A DNA stretch of 64,000 nucleotides from Seriola aureovittata (taxonomy: Eukaryota > Chordata > Actinopteri > Carangiformes > Carangidae), in assembly GCF_021018895.1 (NCBI RefSeq), contig NC_079365.1, positions 21,130,001 to 21,194,000 of the forward strand, read 5' to 3'. The notes beneath the pieces are model-generated. The model made no database searches. It was not told where the DNA came from and worked only from the letters and a program-made list of their open reading frames with translations. Shown in pieces: positions 19,871 through 32,709 of the stretch (position 1 is its first letter; each line of letters opens with the position of its first letter). Both the position numbers and the translations under genes were made by a program.

Positions 19871-20764
19871 CCTTTGTATGAACACTGTAGAAGAATCTCT
19901 GCAGGGTTATATATAACATATAAATAGATATATAATAATATAAACCCATATTGCCAACTTCTAATTTAAACTCCTAGCATTATGGGTCAGAGTTCATGTT
20001 CACTAAGAGCTCCTGATAAGATTTAACCCCAGTTAAACAATCCCTCAGTGATTTAGGAAGTCAAAGTAAAGAATGTTTTGACTCTAATGTGGAAAATTTC
20101 CCTTAGAGGATGCGTTTAGGTTCAGTCACTTGAGGAAATCTTGTGAGATCTTATGATGTGCATCCACCCTCACATGGCGATTACTGAGTTGGGCCTCAGT
20201 CTTTCCAAACATTCAAGGTTGTGAAGTCTAAAGGGTTCAGTATGCTTGAAACTTACTTGGTTGTTTTGTTGGTGGCGGTGGTGTTTATAGCTGTCTCCCA
20301 TGGCCACACTCAAAGTCAGGAGGAAAAGTCTGTTGAATCACAATACTTCCTCAAAATCTATTCAACAACTTAACGTGCTTCTGTAGTCCCACTGTGATGA
20401 ATCATTCAAATGGGGATAATAGAAGACACTTTTGGACTCTCTTCTTGATGATGCAATCATTATGTTGCACTCATGTGTTCATGCAAAAAGTGACAGAAGT
20501 AGTTGTGACAGACGGCTTGAGAGAGAAGTTTAAACACTGACTTACTTTTGCACCTTCACACACTTGGCCAGTGCTTGTGTAAAGTGGCTCTATGATTGTT
20601 GGGTTGTCTTTTCTTTTCCAAAATTGTAACTACGGCCTCAACACTTCTTTTGTGATACTTGGCCTGTTTGTTAACGATACAGAAGCTTCTCCGGAGACCG
20701 TTGCAGCCTAAATTTTTTGGCTGCATTCTGTTTGACCACCATTTCAGTTGGTGGGTGAGAATAA

Positions 20765-20950
20765 TGGACAGCAGGATGGCAGAATGAGTAGGGAAGACTC
20801 TGACCTTCAACTGAAGGACTTCAGTACAAGCTGTCGTTGCTGTGGGTGTAAATCATCCTGAAGCGTCCTTGAGCAAGATGCTGTCACTTTACCATGGTTA
20901 GGGATCCTGTCCTGTAGCTGATCCTTGTCTTTGAGTGGACAAATAATGTC
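20765..20950 (+). repeat. SINE-like remnant
   Basis: It contains GTCCTTGAGCAAGATGCTG and surrounding text resembling the body of tRNA-derived fish SINEs, which usually read TGTCCTTGAGCAAGACACTG. The tRNA-like head is too degenerate for A and B boxes to be called. A second small fragment with CCTTTGAGCAAGTCAC occurs at about 44990-45060. Confidence 0.45.
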
Positions 20951-23929
20951 TTTACATGGATCAGCACATTTCCTTCAATAAGTTAGGTGTCATATAAGGT
21001 TCACATGGGGGCTGATTATATCCTCATGTAAACCTCTTCTTCTAACTCTCATATTGTTTTATAGGGGAGTTTTGAAGAGAAACCATTGCCCCACTTTAGT
21101 CGTCCCTTAAAATCAGCATCCACACAGCATGCAGGACGGCTGATATGAAAACAGATGAATAATAGATTCCATACTAGTCTGTGTGATCTTTGCGCAATGT
21201 GCTATCAATAGAATGGAGAGTAAAAGTGCAAAATGTCAAAGCTAATTATGTGCAAGAAAAAAGAGCATAAACAATTTAGTAGCACCGAAGGTTAGTGCAC
21301 AAGACTGAAAAATATGCAGATGTGATATAAAAAGTGTATTTTGGCTCAGTAGTAGGACCTCTGTCTTGTGTAGAAATGAAAAAGGGTGTAGCTGAACAAC
21401 CTACAGTTTACAAGTTTATTTTCTATTGTTTTGGTCTTTGTGAAGTTTCTCATTGGGCCTAACAATGCCTGTTAACACATTTTGGTTAACAGTGTTGTCA
21501 GGACAAGGCCTCAGTGCCACCAAACCAGCAAAGCACAGCCAGCTGCAGAGATTTTACATCTACCTTGTTCAGTTACTTTTAACTTGCATTGTAGGGGGAA
21601 ATAAAACTTTGATATTGCCGATAACACCGGATTAGTGAAACAGACAGTACCATTGTGCCCAGCCCAGACATCAGGGTCGCTAAGCCACCCACCGCGTTCC
21701 TCGTCTGAATCCATCTGTGTTGGGCAGTTAGAGGTCCAGAGTGTGTGAGAGTGGGGCCTCTGTCAGCAGGCCCCGGGGCGGTGTCTGTCCCCACTGCCCC
21801 CGTTCACACGCTGGCCAGCCCAATGAACCAACACTAATGGGATTACAGCCCCACTGTTCCACTGCTCACAACACACTACCTCACTTTACACTGCAAGAGA
21901 GAGAGAGCGGGCTTACAGTGCCAGCCTCGGACGGGGCAGAGAGAGAAAGTTACTGGGACATTTCACTCTGTGGCCCTTTCCCAGTTTGATGACCTCATGG
22001 ACTCTCTGTCTCTGATTTTACTGTATGCACTGGGGACAGAAATCGGCAGGGAGCTTCTGGCATGATACTATAATGATTGTTGAGGTGCTGAAAGTTAGTT
22101 TTTCAAGGAGTCAAAAAAGAAATAATGTGTCTTTAAAGATTGAAAGGTTTACAATGTGTTTCAGAAAAACTCTGGACAGGCATTTTAAGCCTGGTTTCAG
22201 ATTCTTTTGGGCAGATAAAGCAAATTCTTTTTCCCCTCAGTTTAATTCAGCACAGTGTTGAGTCAGATGAACCCACATGTTGTTTTATCACCGCGATACA
22301 AGACTTTGCCATTAGAGTTTATAGACTTGGTAATTGAGCTCTGGGCTGTCTTTTAAACTTTGAAATCTAGAAGTTAAAGTGAATGTTTCTCCAGCTGAGA
22401 ATTTTGTATGCAACTCTCTAACAGACTTGACGGTGGGCCTTTTTCACGGCAGACATTTTGACCTGTGACAATAGCAAAAGCACAGGAATAACACTACTTA
22501 ACACTATAATAGCATGGCCCTGGATCTGGAAAACCTAAATGGAATACAGCCATCATTTATCTCATTGAACACCTGTGCTTTTCCTACTATGACAAGTTAA
22601 AATGTCTGCAGGGAAAAAGGTCTGTTGGTTCACCCATAGTAAACTCCACCCCTGCACCCTGAGATCAGTCAAAAGCATTTCCTGCCCAGTTGGATGCCCC
22701 ATAAATGACTGGAGAACCTGCCACTCAAGGAGCCAGCTGGGCTTGGATTTGCAGGATTATGCATATGCTCACTTCTATTTAGCCTGTGCTTCACCCTCAG
22801 ACGTTGCTATCGGTAAAAACTTGTTAGGGACTTGATAAGACAACACCAACCTGCTCACGAGTGGCTCTCGACATCCAACCACACAAACCTTGTTTTGATT
22901 ACCAAGTTAAAAGCAGAACTGTTGTGTCAAGCTGAGCAAAGAGGGGACCAACAGCAGCTGCACTAATACCACGTTCATGTCATGTGGGGAGGAAGGTAAT
23001 GATGGGAAAGATTCCCATGTTTATTACTTGTTGAGCGCTCACATCTTTGCACAATAGCTGTCTTATTCACTAAAACAAAACAAAATAGAAAAGACACACG
23101 TGTTAGCTATATTTATTTAAAGAGTGTCCTACCACCTAGCAAGCAAATTGTTTAGTGTTCAGTGTAGCTCTGTATTGAATTAATTGAGTTAAATTGACTT
23201 GTTGGCACTTTATTTGGTGGCAGGCAATTACGGTAACTCTGATGTGATGTGAATACGGCATGAGCACAGAATGAGCTGATAGCAGGAGGTGCTACTGTGT
23301 GAGCAGGCTGCAATAAAGTGATAAATGTGGAGGACCATAACAGAGCCAGACAGACATCTTCCACCATTGCTCCTGTACCCTTGTTATGCATCCCAGGAGG
23401 AGCTCGGCAGACTGCCTCATACGTGTTTTTGGAAAGTATCAGGGTGGGATCCCTGGACTGTGAGCCACGGCAGCTGGTCAGAAGTTATGAGCAAAATAAA
23501 GCAAAGTTCACTCAGAGCTTCCTTAAACTTCCATTTGTCCTGAAAGTGTCTCTGGAGAAAAGGGATTAGTTGTAAATGGACAGGGCTTCTTCGTCCCTCT
23601 GGGCTCTCTTATTCACTGCTGGCCTCAATTCCTATTCTAAGGCCTAGATTTTAAGAGGCAGTAGGTGATGCAAATGAGAAACCAGCATTCAAAATGAAAT
23701 CTACATTTTTACAGTCTTTTCAGATGGAGAGAATATGTGATGTGTTTTTCAACACCCTGGGTTGTGTAAAACCTCTAAGAACTGCCAGTGATTTAGAGGG
23801 ATCTTTTGGCAAAGATGGGATATAATATTCTTAATGATGTTTTCATTAGTGTATAATATGAAACTAAGAATCATTGTGGTTTTTTTTATCGTAGACAACT
23901 TCACATCCACATAGGGAGTGTATCCTCTT

Positions 23930-24140
23930 CCACGGAGCCATGTTGCACCGTCATGTTTCTACAGTAGCCCAGAAAAGACAAACCGAACACTGGCTCTGGA
24001 GAGGGTCGTGTTGGTGTTTTTACATTACCTAAAGGCCACTGTAGGTTCTCCTGCATGCTTAGAAAGGAAGGGGTGAGGTCAGGGGCTGGCTATCTGCAAC
24101 CTCACCACTAGATGCCACTAAGTCCTACACAGAATGAGTG
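23930..24140 (+). repeat. Dispersed percomorph-type repeat (GTTGCACCGTCATG family)
   Basis: It runs from GTTGCACCGTCATGTTTCT through AACACTGGCTCTGGAGAGGG and CACTGTAGGTTCTCC to CTCACCACTAGATGCCACTA. I recognise this order from many percomorph intergenic and UTR sequences; the formal family name is not assigned. It ends with a near-match to the CTCF core (CCACTAGATGCCAC). Confidence 0.65.
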
Positions 24141-24639
24141 GTCCTGAACTTGACTTGAAAGTCATAAAAGCTTAAGAGTTGGTATAAAAAATGATAGTTT
24201 AAATCTAACATTTAAGCAATTTTTAGTGCTGACTGCAAGGTGTGTATGAGCAGGTGGTGCAGCACTGAACATAAGTGCAATGATTAAAACTATCCATCTT
24301 CATTGTGCCCAATGCTTCAGTATGCAAGTTTTCCTCTTGAAAATGCAAGAACAAAGCTTACATAAGCCCTCTTAAATAATTTTGAAGCTGAGACCAAGTC
24401 TAGACACTTGGAAATAAACATCTGCTGCAAGACACTCTGTTGGTAGATGCGGTACATCATATGAATCATGAAATAAGAATTGTTATTACATTTACCTCTC
24501 ATTGAAGACCAAATTTTTCTTTTTTCTCTTTTTTTTCAGCAGTTTGATAAATATGGGCCCAGATTTCTCTTCTCTCCTCCAACTTTTTCCTCCTATTCAT
24601 AGGATTGAGAAAACAGATGTAATAGAGCTTAACACTTGA

Positions 24640-24970
24640 ATCGGGATATTATTGAAATTGCAACATGGCCAAGTGCAATATCCAAAATTGCAGGAGCAAT
24701 GGCAATTGCAATTTTTTTTGATAAAGGTAAAATGTGTCATACATAGCATACATGAAGCATTGTGGTGCTACAGAGATATCCCAGCCTACAAATCATGTCC
24801 TCCAGATGTAAGGAAACATGCGTGTTATAAGACCCTACAAATATTACATCATAATCATCATTTTTATGTCTTTCAATAAAAATCAAATGCAAAAAAGCCA
24901 ATTCCAACTGAAATCGTCACTCATATTGCAATCTCAATATCTGCCAAAATAATTGCAATGTGAAGTTTTT
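24640..24970. repeat. Dispersed repeat with AATTGCAAT-type ends
   Basis: Starts with GATATTATTGAAATTGCAAC and ends with CAATCTCAATATCTGCC then AAAATAATTGCAATGTG. Its two ends are rich in short CAAT/ATTG phrases that resemble each other in opposite orientation. It looks like an old fish dispersed element; the family is not assigned. Confidence 0.5.
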
Positions 24971-25021
24971 TTTTGGGGGGGGGCATGTCATTCACTCCTC
25001 AGATGTAATGTTATTGAACAG

Positions 25022-25035
25022 CCAGCAGAGGGCAG
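25022..25035 (+). promoter_or_regulatory. Candidate CTCF binding motif
   Basis: CCAGCAGAGGGCAG agrees at every position with the vertebrate CTCF core consensus CCASYAGRKGGCRS as I know it. It lies in the middle part of the rap1a-inka2 interval, about 6.8 kb after the rap1a stop. Occupancy cannot be judged from sequence. Confidence 0.5.
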
Positions 25036-26545
25036 TGAGAGCTAACAGATGGTGTTCAGGACATCGTGAGGGTTGAGCCTGTGTCTGATCATTGATGATG
25101 CATGAAGTGAAGACTAAACCACTGTGCTGTTTTGCAGAAATGCTGTAATGAAGAACTGTTGCCCTGATTGGAACGTGCCAGCATTCCAACAGCCCCGACC
25201 CCCCCCCCTCCCTCCATCAGCCATAAACGGTGAATCAGCTGACTGAACTGCTCCTATCAAAGATGAGGATGATCTACACGAGAGAGAGAGAATAAAGAGA
25301 GAGAAAGACAGTAAGAGAGAGAGAGAGAAGACTCTGGTCTCTCACCTCCAAGGACCTTCCTCTGTGTCTCAGTTTCAGTGTGAACCCTGAACGGACAGTC
25401 TCCATTTCTGCACCACCAAACAAAAACACCACAAACTGATGATAATGAAAGTAGAAAAAAAAAGTGTCCATGAGCCGCCTAAATGGCCAGAGAGCAGCCC
25501 CTTATTTTCATTTCTTTGACAGTTTAACAAAAGGAAGATAACAGCGTTTAAGAAGGAAAACAAAGTTAGAACTTGGATTCAGTATTTTTCATCTTTTTCA
25601 ATATCAATATTGTATTTGAAAGACATGGAAGTTGACCTCTTTAGTTGTATGATTATAAATATTCTTCAAAAATGAGCATGAAAAAAATGCATCAGTTATT
25701 AAGTGTAGATGTTTTCAAGTGAAATCAAGTGGAAAAGTGAGACATTTTTTATAGCCATACACCTATTCTCCATGCCTGTCAAGTCAGTGATGATAGATCA
25801 AGGTCTATAATATGTATTATTATTTTTATTTTTTATTTTTTTTTCTTTGTTCGCCCTGTTGTTCATGGACTTCTCTTCTGCAAATATCTCTCTTTGATGT
25901 GACTTAATTTTATACTCAGTCACTGGGATTTCATAGCTCCCATAATATATTCTAATGCCATTTTTTGCATAATAATGCTTCAGAAAAAAATGGGCCTTTT
26001 ATAGAAGAAATATGGGGAAAAATAAGGATTGATTTCTATGTCTCTTGAAGCTGAAATATATTATACTAAACCAACTCTAATAATGCTTCTTGTGTTTTTC
26101 TGTCAATGATGTTCCAGCTTTTATGGATTATTAAAGTACATTTTAGTACATTTTCATTATATTGGTCAATGTATTTTTGTGAATTAAACTTTTATCCAAA
26201 GTGGATTTGACTGATTTGAGAGGAGTGAAATTAAAAGGTGTTTTTAAAGGCTTGGAAAATGTACAGATAACAAAAATAGAAATCGCATGGGACGTTTTGT
26301 TTGCTCTAGTTAATTGCGTATTGATTCTTTACTTTTACAGACCACTAGGAGTCAGTATATGAAAAGAAATGATTTACACATCAATTGTCTAGTGTCACAG
26401 TGTATGGAGTCAAAGCCTGAACAGTAGGTGACATAATATGGCTTAATGGGTCAATCATTCGTAGTGAATAGGGAGCACACAGTTTATCGTTTTAATGATA
26501 ATACTACTTTACACAAAACATTATGGATAGGAAGAGGAAAGGATC

Positions 26546-26597
26546 GTGTGTGTGTATGTGTGTGTGTGTGTGTGTGGGCGGGCGTGGGCGTGTGTGG
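26546..26597 (+). repeat. Imperfect (TG)n with GGGCG insertions
   Basis: TG dinucleotides with one TATG interruption, followed by GGGCGGGCGTGGGCG. Confidence 0.85.
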
Positions 26598-26830
26598 GCC
26601 GTAACCCCACAGTGTCTGAGCCCCCACTGCTTGGATTAATTCTAGTTTCTCACCTGAAAGACAGGATTTTCTGTTCTGTAATCTTCTCACACCAAGTTCC
26701 AGTGTGAAGGGAAGAGCAGGGATTTAAAAATCAGAATATATGAAAGGTTAAAGAGCACATTGAATAAACGTAACATGATTTTTGTATCGTGAAATAAAAT
26801 AGTTTTTTCTTTAATATTTACATATGGAAA

Positions 26831-26875
26831 TTTCAGGTTGCACCAAAGGTATATTACCTTTGGTGCAACCTGAAA
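26831..26875. repeat. Perfect 21-bp inverted repeat with 3-nt loop
   Basis: The left arm is 26831-26851 (begins TTTCAGGTTGCACC, ends AAAGGTA). The loop is TAT (26852-26854). The right arm is 26855-26875 (TACCTTT through CAACCTGAAA). All 21 positions pair, and pairing stops at the next base on either side. It is not part of any repeat I recognise. Confidence 0.95.
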
Positions 26876-27354
26876 AGCAGTGACTTATGCATAACGTGCA
26901 TGCTTAAAATAATGCTTTCTATAAACTTTTATTACATAACTTGAAAAGCCTAAGCTTGTGTTTTCATCCCAGGAGATGCAAATGTGATTACAGTTAGGTT
27001 TAAAGCAAGACTATGTAACTTTTGAACGGAGAACGACCACGATCTTCCTCTTGCAAATGAAACGTTGAGGTCATAAGCAGTAAAACACTCATTCACTGCT
27101 GTACACTCTTTGCTGTACGAGCCTTACTTGGTCTGGTATGACCAGTCGCTCATACTGGTTAGTCTCGCTTTAAAGATTATCTTTTTTATTTATTGATCAA
27201 TGGGTGCCGTAACTGCTTGTTAGGGTTAGTCTATTAGAGCATATATTATTGATTATATAATTTCATATTGCAATATTGATATACAGTATATGATGTACAC
27301 TGATAAATCGGCCAGGTCTATATGTCAGCTAATATTAGCTAGCTGCAGAATCAG

Positions 27355-27550
27355 ATATCACTTGTTTTATCCAACTAACAGTCTAAAACCAGAAGATATT
27401 AAATTCACAATCACATAAGATGAAGAAAAACAGCAGAACCTCACGTTACAAGTTGAAACTAGTGAATGTTTGGTATTCTTGCGTGAAAAATGACTTAGTT
27501 GATCATCGTTATAGTTGATAAATCATCTAACATATAGTATGTTTTCTGGC
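27355..27550 (+). repeat. Dispersed repeat family A, copy 4
   Basis: It has TCCAACTAACAGTCTAAAAC, then GAAGATATTAAATTCACAATC, CAGAACCTCACGTTACAAG and GTGAATGTTTGGTATTC, in family A order. Confidence 0.6.
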
Positions 27551-28439
27551 AAATCAACTGAGAAACTTTATAGATTTAAACAAATGCCAATGTTTTATTA
27601 TATCATTATATGAATATTAAAGGGATGGCTACCTCGGTGTATATGGCATGGTACATTTATATCAAATCATGTCATATATTGTCCTTCTGCGTGTTGTATC
27701 ACATGGCAACCCCATGAGCAAAAGCACATCTGCAAGTTTTATGAACCCTTGTTTTGTTTTTTTTTTCTAGTGGAGGAAAAAAAAAATGCTGCGTCATCTA
27801 AGCTCCTTATGTCTGCGAGGGGGATGTGTCAAGCAGAAGAGGATGCTTAATGTCTGCTGGTGAGGACGGTGGAGAAGGGATTAGAACGTGTGACTCACTT
27901 CTTGTTCTTGTTTTTGACTCTTATCACCTACACTGCAGCCTTGATCGGGCCCTTAATCCCTTTAGCGGTTGAGAGGCGCAGTGATACCAAAACACGTTTG
28001 CATTCATCAGCCTCCCTGTGAAATAATGCCTGCTGTCATCCTCCAGACTCCCCCGGTCTGACGTTCCTTCAGATCGTCTACGTCCCCTCGGAAAAAGTGG
28101 GAAGACGGTTTAGGTACCAGGTGGGCTTGAGTCAGATCAAAGCGCTCACTTACAAAATATGATCCTCACTAGTGTACAGCTTTGAGAACTTGTTTAAAAC
28201 ACGGTATCATAAGCTTAATATTTTACATCATACACTGTGAGTTACACAATAAGGCCAAAGGTTTATGGACATTCTTGTGTGTGCTTACGCTCTGGTGCTG
28301 TTTGTCATGGTTTAGACAAGACCCCTTAGTTCCAGTTAGTAATAGTGACGTTTCAACTTTGTAGGTAGTTTGGTGGATGAACTGGAAGAAGACTGGAGAC
28401 AGTTATAGCAGCAGATTGATAGCTTACATGTTTAACAAT

Positions 28440-28510
28440 CACATATGAAATATCTCAACAACTATTAATTGGATCGTCATGATATTTGGTACAGTCATTC
28501 ATGCGCTCCA
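28440..28510 (+). repeat. Dispersed repeat family B, fragment
   Basis: It contains ATCTCAACAACTATTAATTG, GATCGTCATGATATTTGGTA and CAGTCATTCATG, the start of a widespread fish repeat whose longer copy is seen at 45405-45930. Confidence 0.55.
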
Positions 28511-29769
28511 GAGCAGGGGCAGAGCCAGAAACTGTGAACACTCGGGGCTTTGGCCCAACGTCAGCATATATTCAGGGGACATGCTCCCCCAGGGAATTTT
28601 TTTCCCCCATTTCACAGCAGTTACAATCATCCAGAGCCTGCATCATATTTTGAATCTAATTGTTCTCTGTCTCCATCATTCTGAAACCACAACACAACAA
28701 ATTTTGACAATGAGTAATTTTCACTGCTGCCACATAAAAAGAGGCAAAAATTGTCTCATGTTACTATTTTGAATTTACATGACATAGGTGGGGAATGAAT
28801 TTGGCATAAACCGCATCACTTACTTTGAAAACTATTGTTGTTACACTATGCTGGAGCAGAGCTCATAGATTTAACGTTTAGATGACGAATCTACATTTAA
28901 ATCCAGACCATAATAATATGTGCTGCTCTAACTGAGCAGACACAGATCCACAAGCAGGCCAAGTAAATGTCTTCACGACTCTGAACTGAATATTAGGCCA
29001 ACAGAAGAACATTTACTCTCATGATATTAAATCTCTTTAAGGAATAGCGTCGTAGGATAAACAACATGGACATGTACTGCAATTTTACTGTACAGTATTT
29101 TATTTGATCTACTCCTGATCACTCTGTTCTCACTTCCTCCTCTTTTCTTCTTCTTTCAATCTATCAGCTCCACTCATCCATCCCTTGAAATGTCCTCCAC
29201 TCAAAGAAAATATAAAACAAAAAGAGTTTTAATATTTCAGATCATAAACTGAAGATGTAAAAAATATTAAATGCATATCCACCTCTGCTCTCCTTTCTTC
29301 CTCTTTTCTTCAATTCTGTCACACATTTTCATCTCCTGTCCTATGGAGGTCGATTTGTCTCAGTCTTATTTGTGTGTGTATTATGTGTAATCTGTTACTA
29401 TAAAATACCTTCGACAAATACAAAAAATACATTTGTAACCTCACAAAAATATCTTGCAAATATAAAATGGATCTGCAGATACTATCCGCAAATAATACTG
29501 CATTTTCTTATTAATCATCTTGACTCTGCTGGGCTGAAGAGCAGCAGGAGAACAGGTGTGCTAACTGGGCAGCTCACACAGGTGCCTTGAGTGTTCTTTG
29601 TTCTGCGTCCTGAGCTTATTCTCTGTTTGTCCTTCAGCTGAGCTGGTTCCCTCTGTCATTTCCTCTTTGTTCCTAAGTGCGTTGAGTGAGTTTAGTTTAT
29701 TATGTTTCCTCAAGTCATGTTCGTTTTGTTAAGTAGTGCATCTAATCTCTTTGGTTTGTTCTCACATGG

Positions 29770-29812
29770 TTATATATATGTATATGAATATATATATATA
29801 TATATATATATG
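29770..29812. repeat. (AT)n microsatellite
   Basis: Mostly TA dinucleotides with two short G interruptions near the left end. Confidence 0.9.
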
Positions 29813-30850
29813 ACTGACTGGAAGCAAAAGATATGACTGTCGTAAGTGTTGGTTGTTGTTGTGCGCCTCTGTTTCATATTGGCACTGACTGTAATGTGTC
29901 CACTTGAAAACCTGTTTGAGAGTAGTAAATCTACTGACTTTGTTTTGTTGTACTGTATTGTTGGTATTTGTGCTGACTGGTTTTACATTAAACACTGTGG
30001 ATTTGTGTACTTTTTCTGTCTTCTGAATGGCTAAACGGGGATGTTTCCAGTTGATGGGGGGTGGGGTGGGGTATGTATGAAACCCTCTTCTGTGTTTGCT
30101 AAGTGTTATGTTTTTTTGAAGTGTGTCCCCTGAATTACCATAAGGATGCCGTAAAGTGTTGGTTGTTGTTGGAAACTCTTTTGGGGTCACACGTGGAGCA
30201 CAGAAAAAAGAAAAGTGTGGCTATAGTGTTTATTTTACTCCGTCTCCATGTCTTTTTTGGTTAATTGCAATCCACGATCTTAATCACGATCTGCATTCTG
30301 TTTCCACTCGCTTTGACACTTTTTTCAGATGTTTGTCTCCTCGTCGCCATTGTAGAGCCACAATGCTGTTTACGAAATGTGTCACAACTAATTTGACTTT
30401 CTGCTCAGTTAATATGGAGTATTCATTTGAACAGCAATGTTATTTATTCCTGAGGTGCCATATGTAAGTGTTTTAATTAGAAAGTTCAGTCGCTGCTAAC
30501 CAGCTAGCTCTGGCTCACTGCGCCTCTTTGTCTTCTCTTGCAGCAGGTCTCTGGTCCAACAGAAGGACTGTAACTTCACCGTCTTGGACTGCAGCTGGTG
30601 ACAATCTTTTGTTCTTTTCATAGACAGATTAGTTTGACTTAAAGTCCGTCTTTCACTTAAAGGGAAACTTTTTAAAATCTTTCCAGGATTCCTGAAACTG
30701 ATGGGAGCTTCCTGCATAACACCTGACTGAGTTGATTATAGTAAGTAAATTAATTTCAAGTAAAAAACTTACTCAATACTGTATTGTGAAGAGCTCCCTA
30801 AAAAGTCCTGGTTTTCCCTGCAATGGAAAGTTTATTTTGTGTAGTATAAT

Positions 30851-31240
30851 TGTGTTTTCATAGGGATGCCACCTTATGGTCCAGCAAGAAATGGTCAGTC
30901 ATGGGCATGACTACACCCCACATCTGTATGGCTAGATCAAAAGGATTTTGAACTTAAGTGATGTTCACTAATAATTCCAAATGTAGTTATAAATCAGTCA
31001 AAAAGGAAAGTAATTTTGTTTAATACAATTATCATTGTGTTTTTATAGGGATAGCAGAGTCCAACTTAGGCTGGTACCACTCCTTATGGTCTCCCACAAC
31101 CAGCAATAAATGGTAAGTCATGCGCATGACTCCACCCCAAACATATAAAAGCTGAAATTAGGGTCAAAATGATTTTGAGCTTGTAAAGTGATGTTCACAA
31201 GAAATTCCAATGTTTGTAGTTGTAAATCAACATTTGTAAA
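30851..31240 (+). repeat. Diverged tandem duplication, two units
   Basis: Unit 1 (about 30851-31010) and unit 2 (about 31036-31240) share, in order, TGTGTTTTNATAGGGAT, CTTATGGTC, AAATGGTNAGTCATG, GCATGACTNCACCCCA, GATTTTGA and AAGTGATGTTCAC. Unit 2 carries about 34 extra bases near its start. No open frame is shared. Confidence 0.8.
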
Positions 31241-31762
31241 CCTATAAAATAAATCTGCATGAGAAATTGAAGTTTGTGTGTGTGAAAATATAGTGCTTGC
31301 GTCGGAGACATTTGTATTTGTTAAAAAAAAAAAATTCCCCAGTATAGTACTAATAGCTCCATTGATTTGCCAGTCCAGTCAGAAAGATGAGAGGAAATGA
31401 CAATGACCAACAAATGTACGAGGTGGCCTGTGATCAGAGGCGTCCTTACATTTGCCTAACTAAAAACCTCACTATGCCCCTTCCTGGCATTAAATCACAT
31501 ATGGTGGTACATTACAATGAAAACATCAGTGTACTATCTGATAAAACTCGAAGCTCAAAAGCTAAATTACATCTCCAACACTGAGATGAGACAGTGAAAG
31601 ACTCTTAGAGATAACAATACTACTAACAATAAACTAGGAAGGGTGAATTCTTAAAGAGGGACTCAAAACAACAGCAAGCTTTTATCCACTCAATGTCCCT
31701 GAACCCATTATAAAAGATTATATATTTATTCAGTAATGTCATCCCTCCGTCTCCCACCCCTT

Positions 31763-31870
<108 letters not shown>

Positions 31871-32683
31871 CCCTCCTCTCCTCTCTCTCCAGATCAATTA
31901 ACAGATTAGTGGTTGTGTGGAATAGATTGAAGGCCCAGGCCAGGATATCATCTGTGTCTAATGCATTTTCAGGAGAGGTAGTGAACATGATCTTCACTGT
32001 CAGGGGAGTATTGACAGTTTGGAGTGCAAGGTTACATTCACCCTCTAAGGATACATTGTCTGCCATTTCCTGTCTGTAATATATTTATTTCGATGACGTA
32101 CACCAATGCTGCATTGATGCTCAGTTAATTCTCTAATATACCATATATTAATGCCAGTATTCCTCTTTTTGTAGCTGAGATTTCAGAGTTATACTCTATT
32201 TCACAAGAAGGCACACATATGAGGCTACACAAAATGTTTCATAAGTTTAGAAGTTTACAAGCAAGTTTAATATACATTTGAGTAATTTACCCAAATTAAT
32301 GAGAATGAGTAAGGACTTTTCTGTGCAAGGCGTTACTTTAAACTTGTGTAGGCATCTTCTGGGTTACATTTTTAAAATCAGTTTATTAACACAGACTGCC
32401 CTGTCACAAAATACCTTGTTTTTTCCACCCACCCATTGTTGAATGTATAATTTTTCTATTGGCACAGATAGTCTGCTGGGCCGTGATTGCGGTGGCACGG
32501 TTTTGTAATTAAAATGAAGGGCTTTAGCTCTCTTTAACAGTAGCAGCTAATTGAAAATGGTGATGATGTTTTTCCCCTCTGGTATTCCTTTATGTTTGCA
32601 TAAGGAATATAGGCAATTTGTTCACAGCAGATTCCACCTGTATTTACACAGGCAGCCAAACAGAGCAGTCTGTGTCTTTGTTT

Positions 32684-32709
32684 ATACACACACACATACA
32701 CACATACAC

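Larger units (their letters stand above)
19871..29760. other. Gene-poor interval, left part
   Basis: No protein gene or RNA gene is supported. The contents are a SINE-like remnant near 20765-20950, a GC-richer stretch at 21640-22030, dispersed repeats at 23930-24140 and 24640-24970, a strong CTCF-type motif at 25022-25035, GA-rich sequence at 25278-25330, a TG repeat near 26546-26597, a perfect 21-bp inverted repeat at 26831-26875, family A copy 4 at 27355-27550 and a GC-richer, repeat-free stretch at about 27840-28100. Open frames of up to 97 codons show no known protein similarity that I can recognise. Confidence 0.6.

Noticed and set aside
29762..30190. 142-codon minus-strand open frame
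   Set aside because: It begins in unremarkable sequence, ends in an AT microsatellite, and shows no recognised domain or splice context.
30496..30717. 73-codon minus-strand open frame and nearby splice-like TTGCAG site
   Set aside because: No domain or partner exon recognised; it adjoins the diverged tandem duplication and may be repeat-derived.
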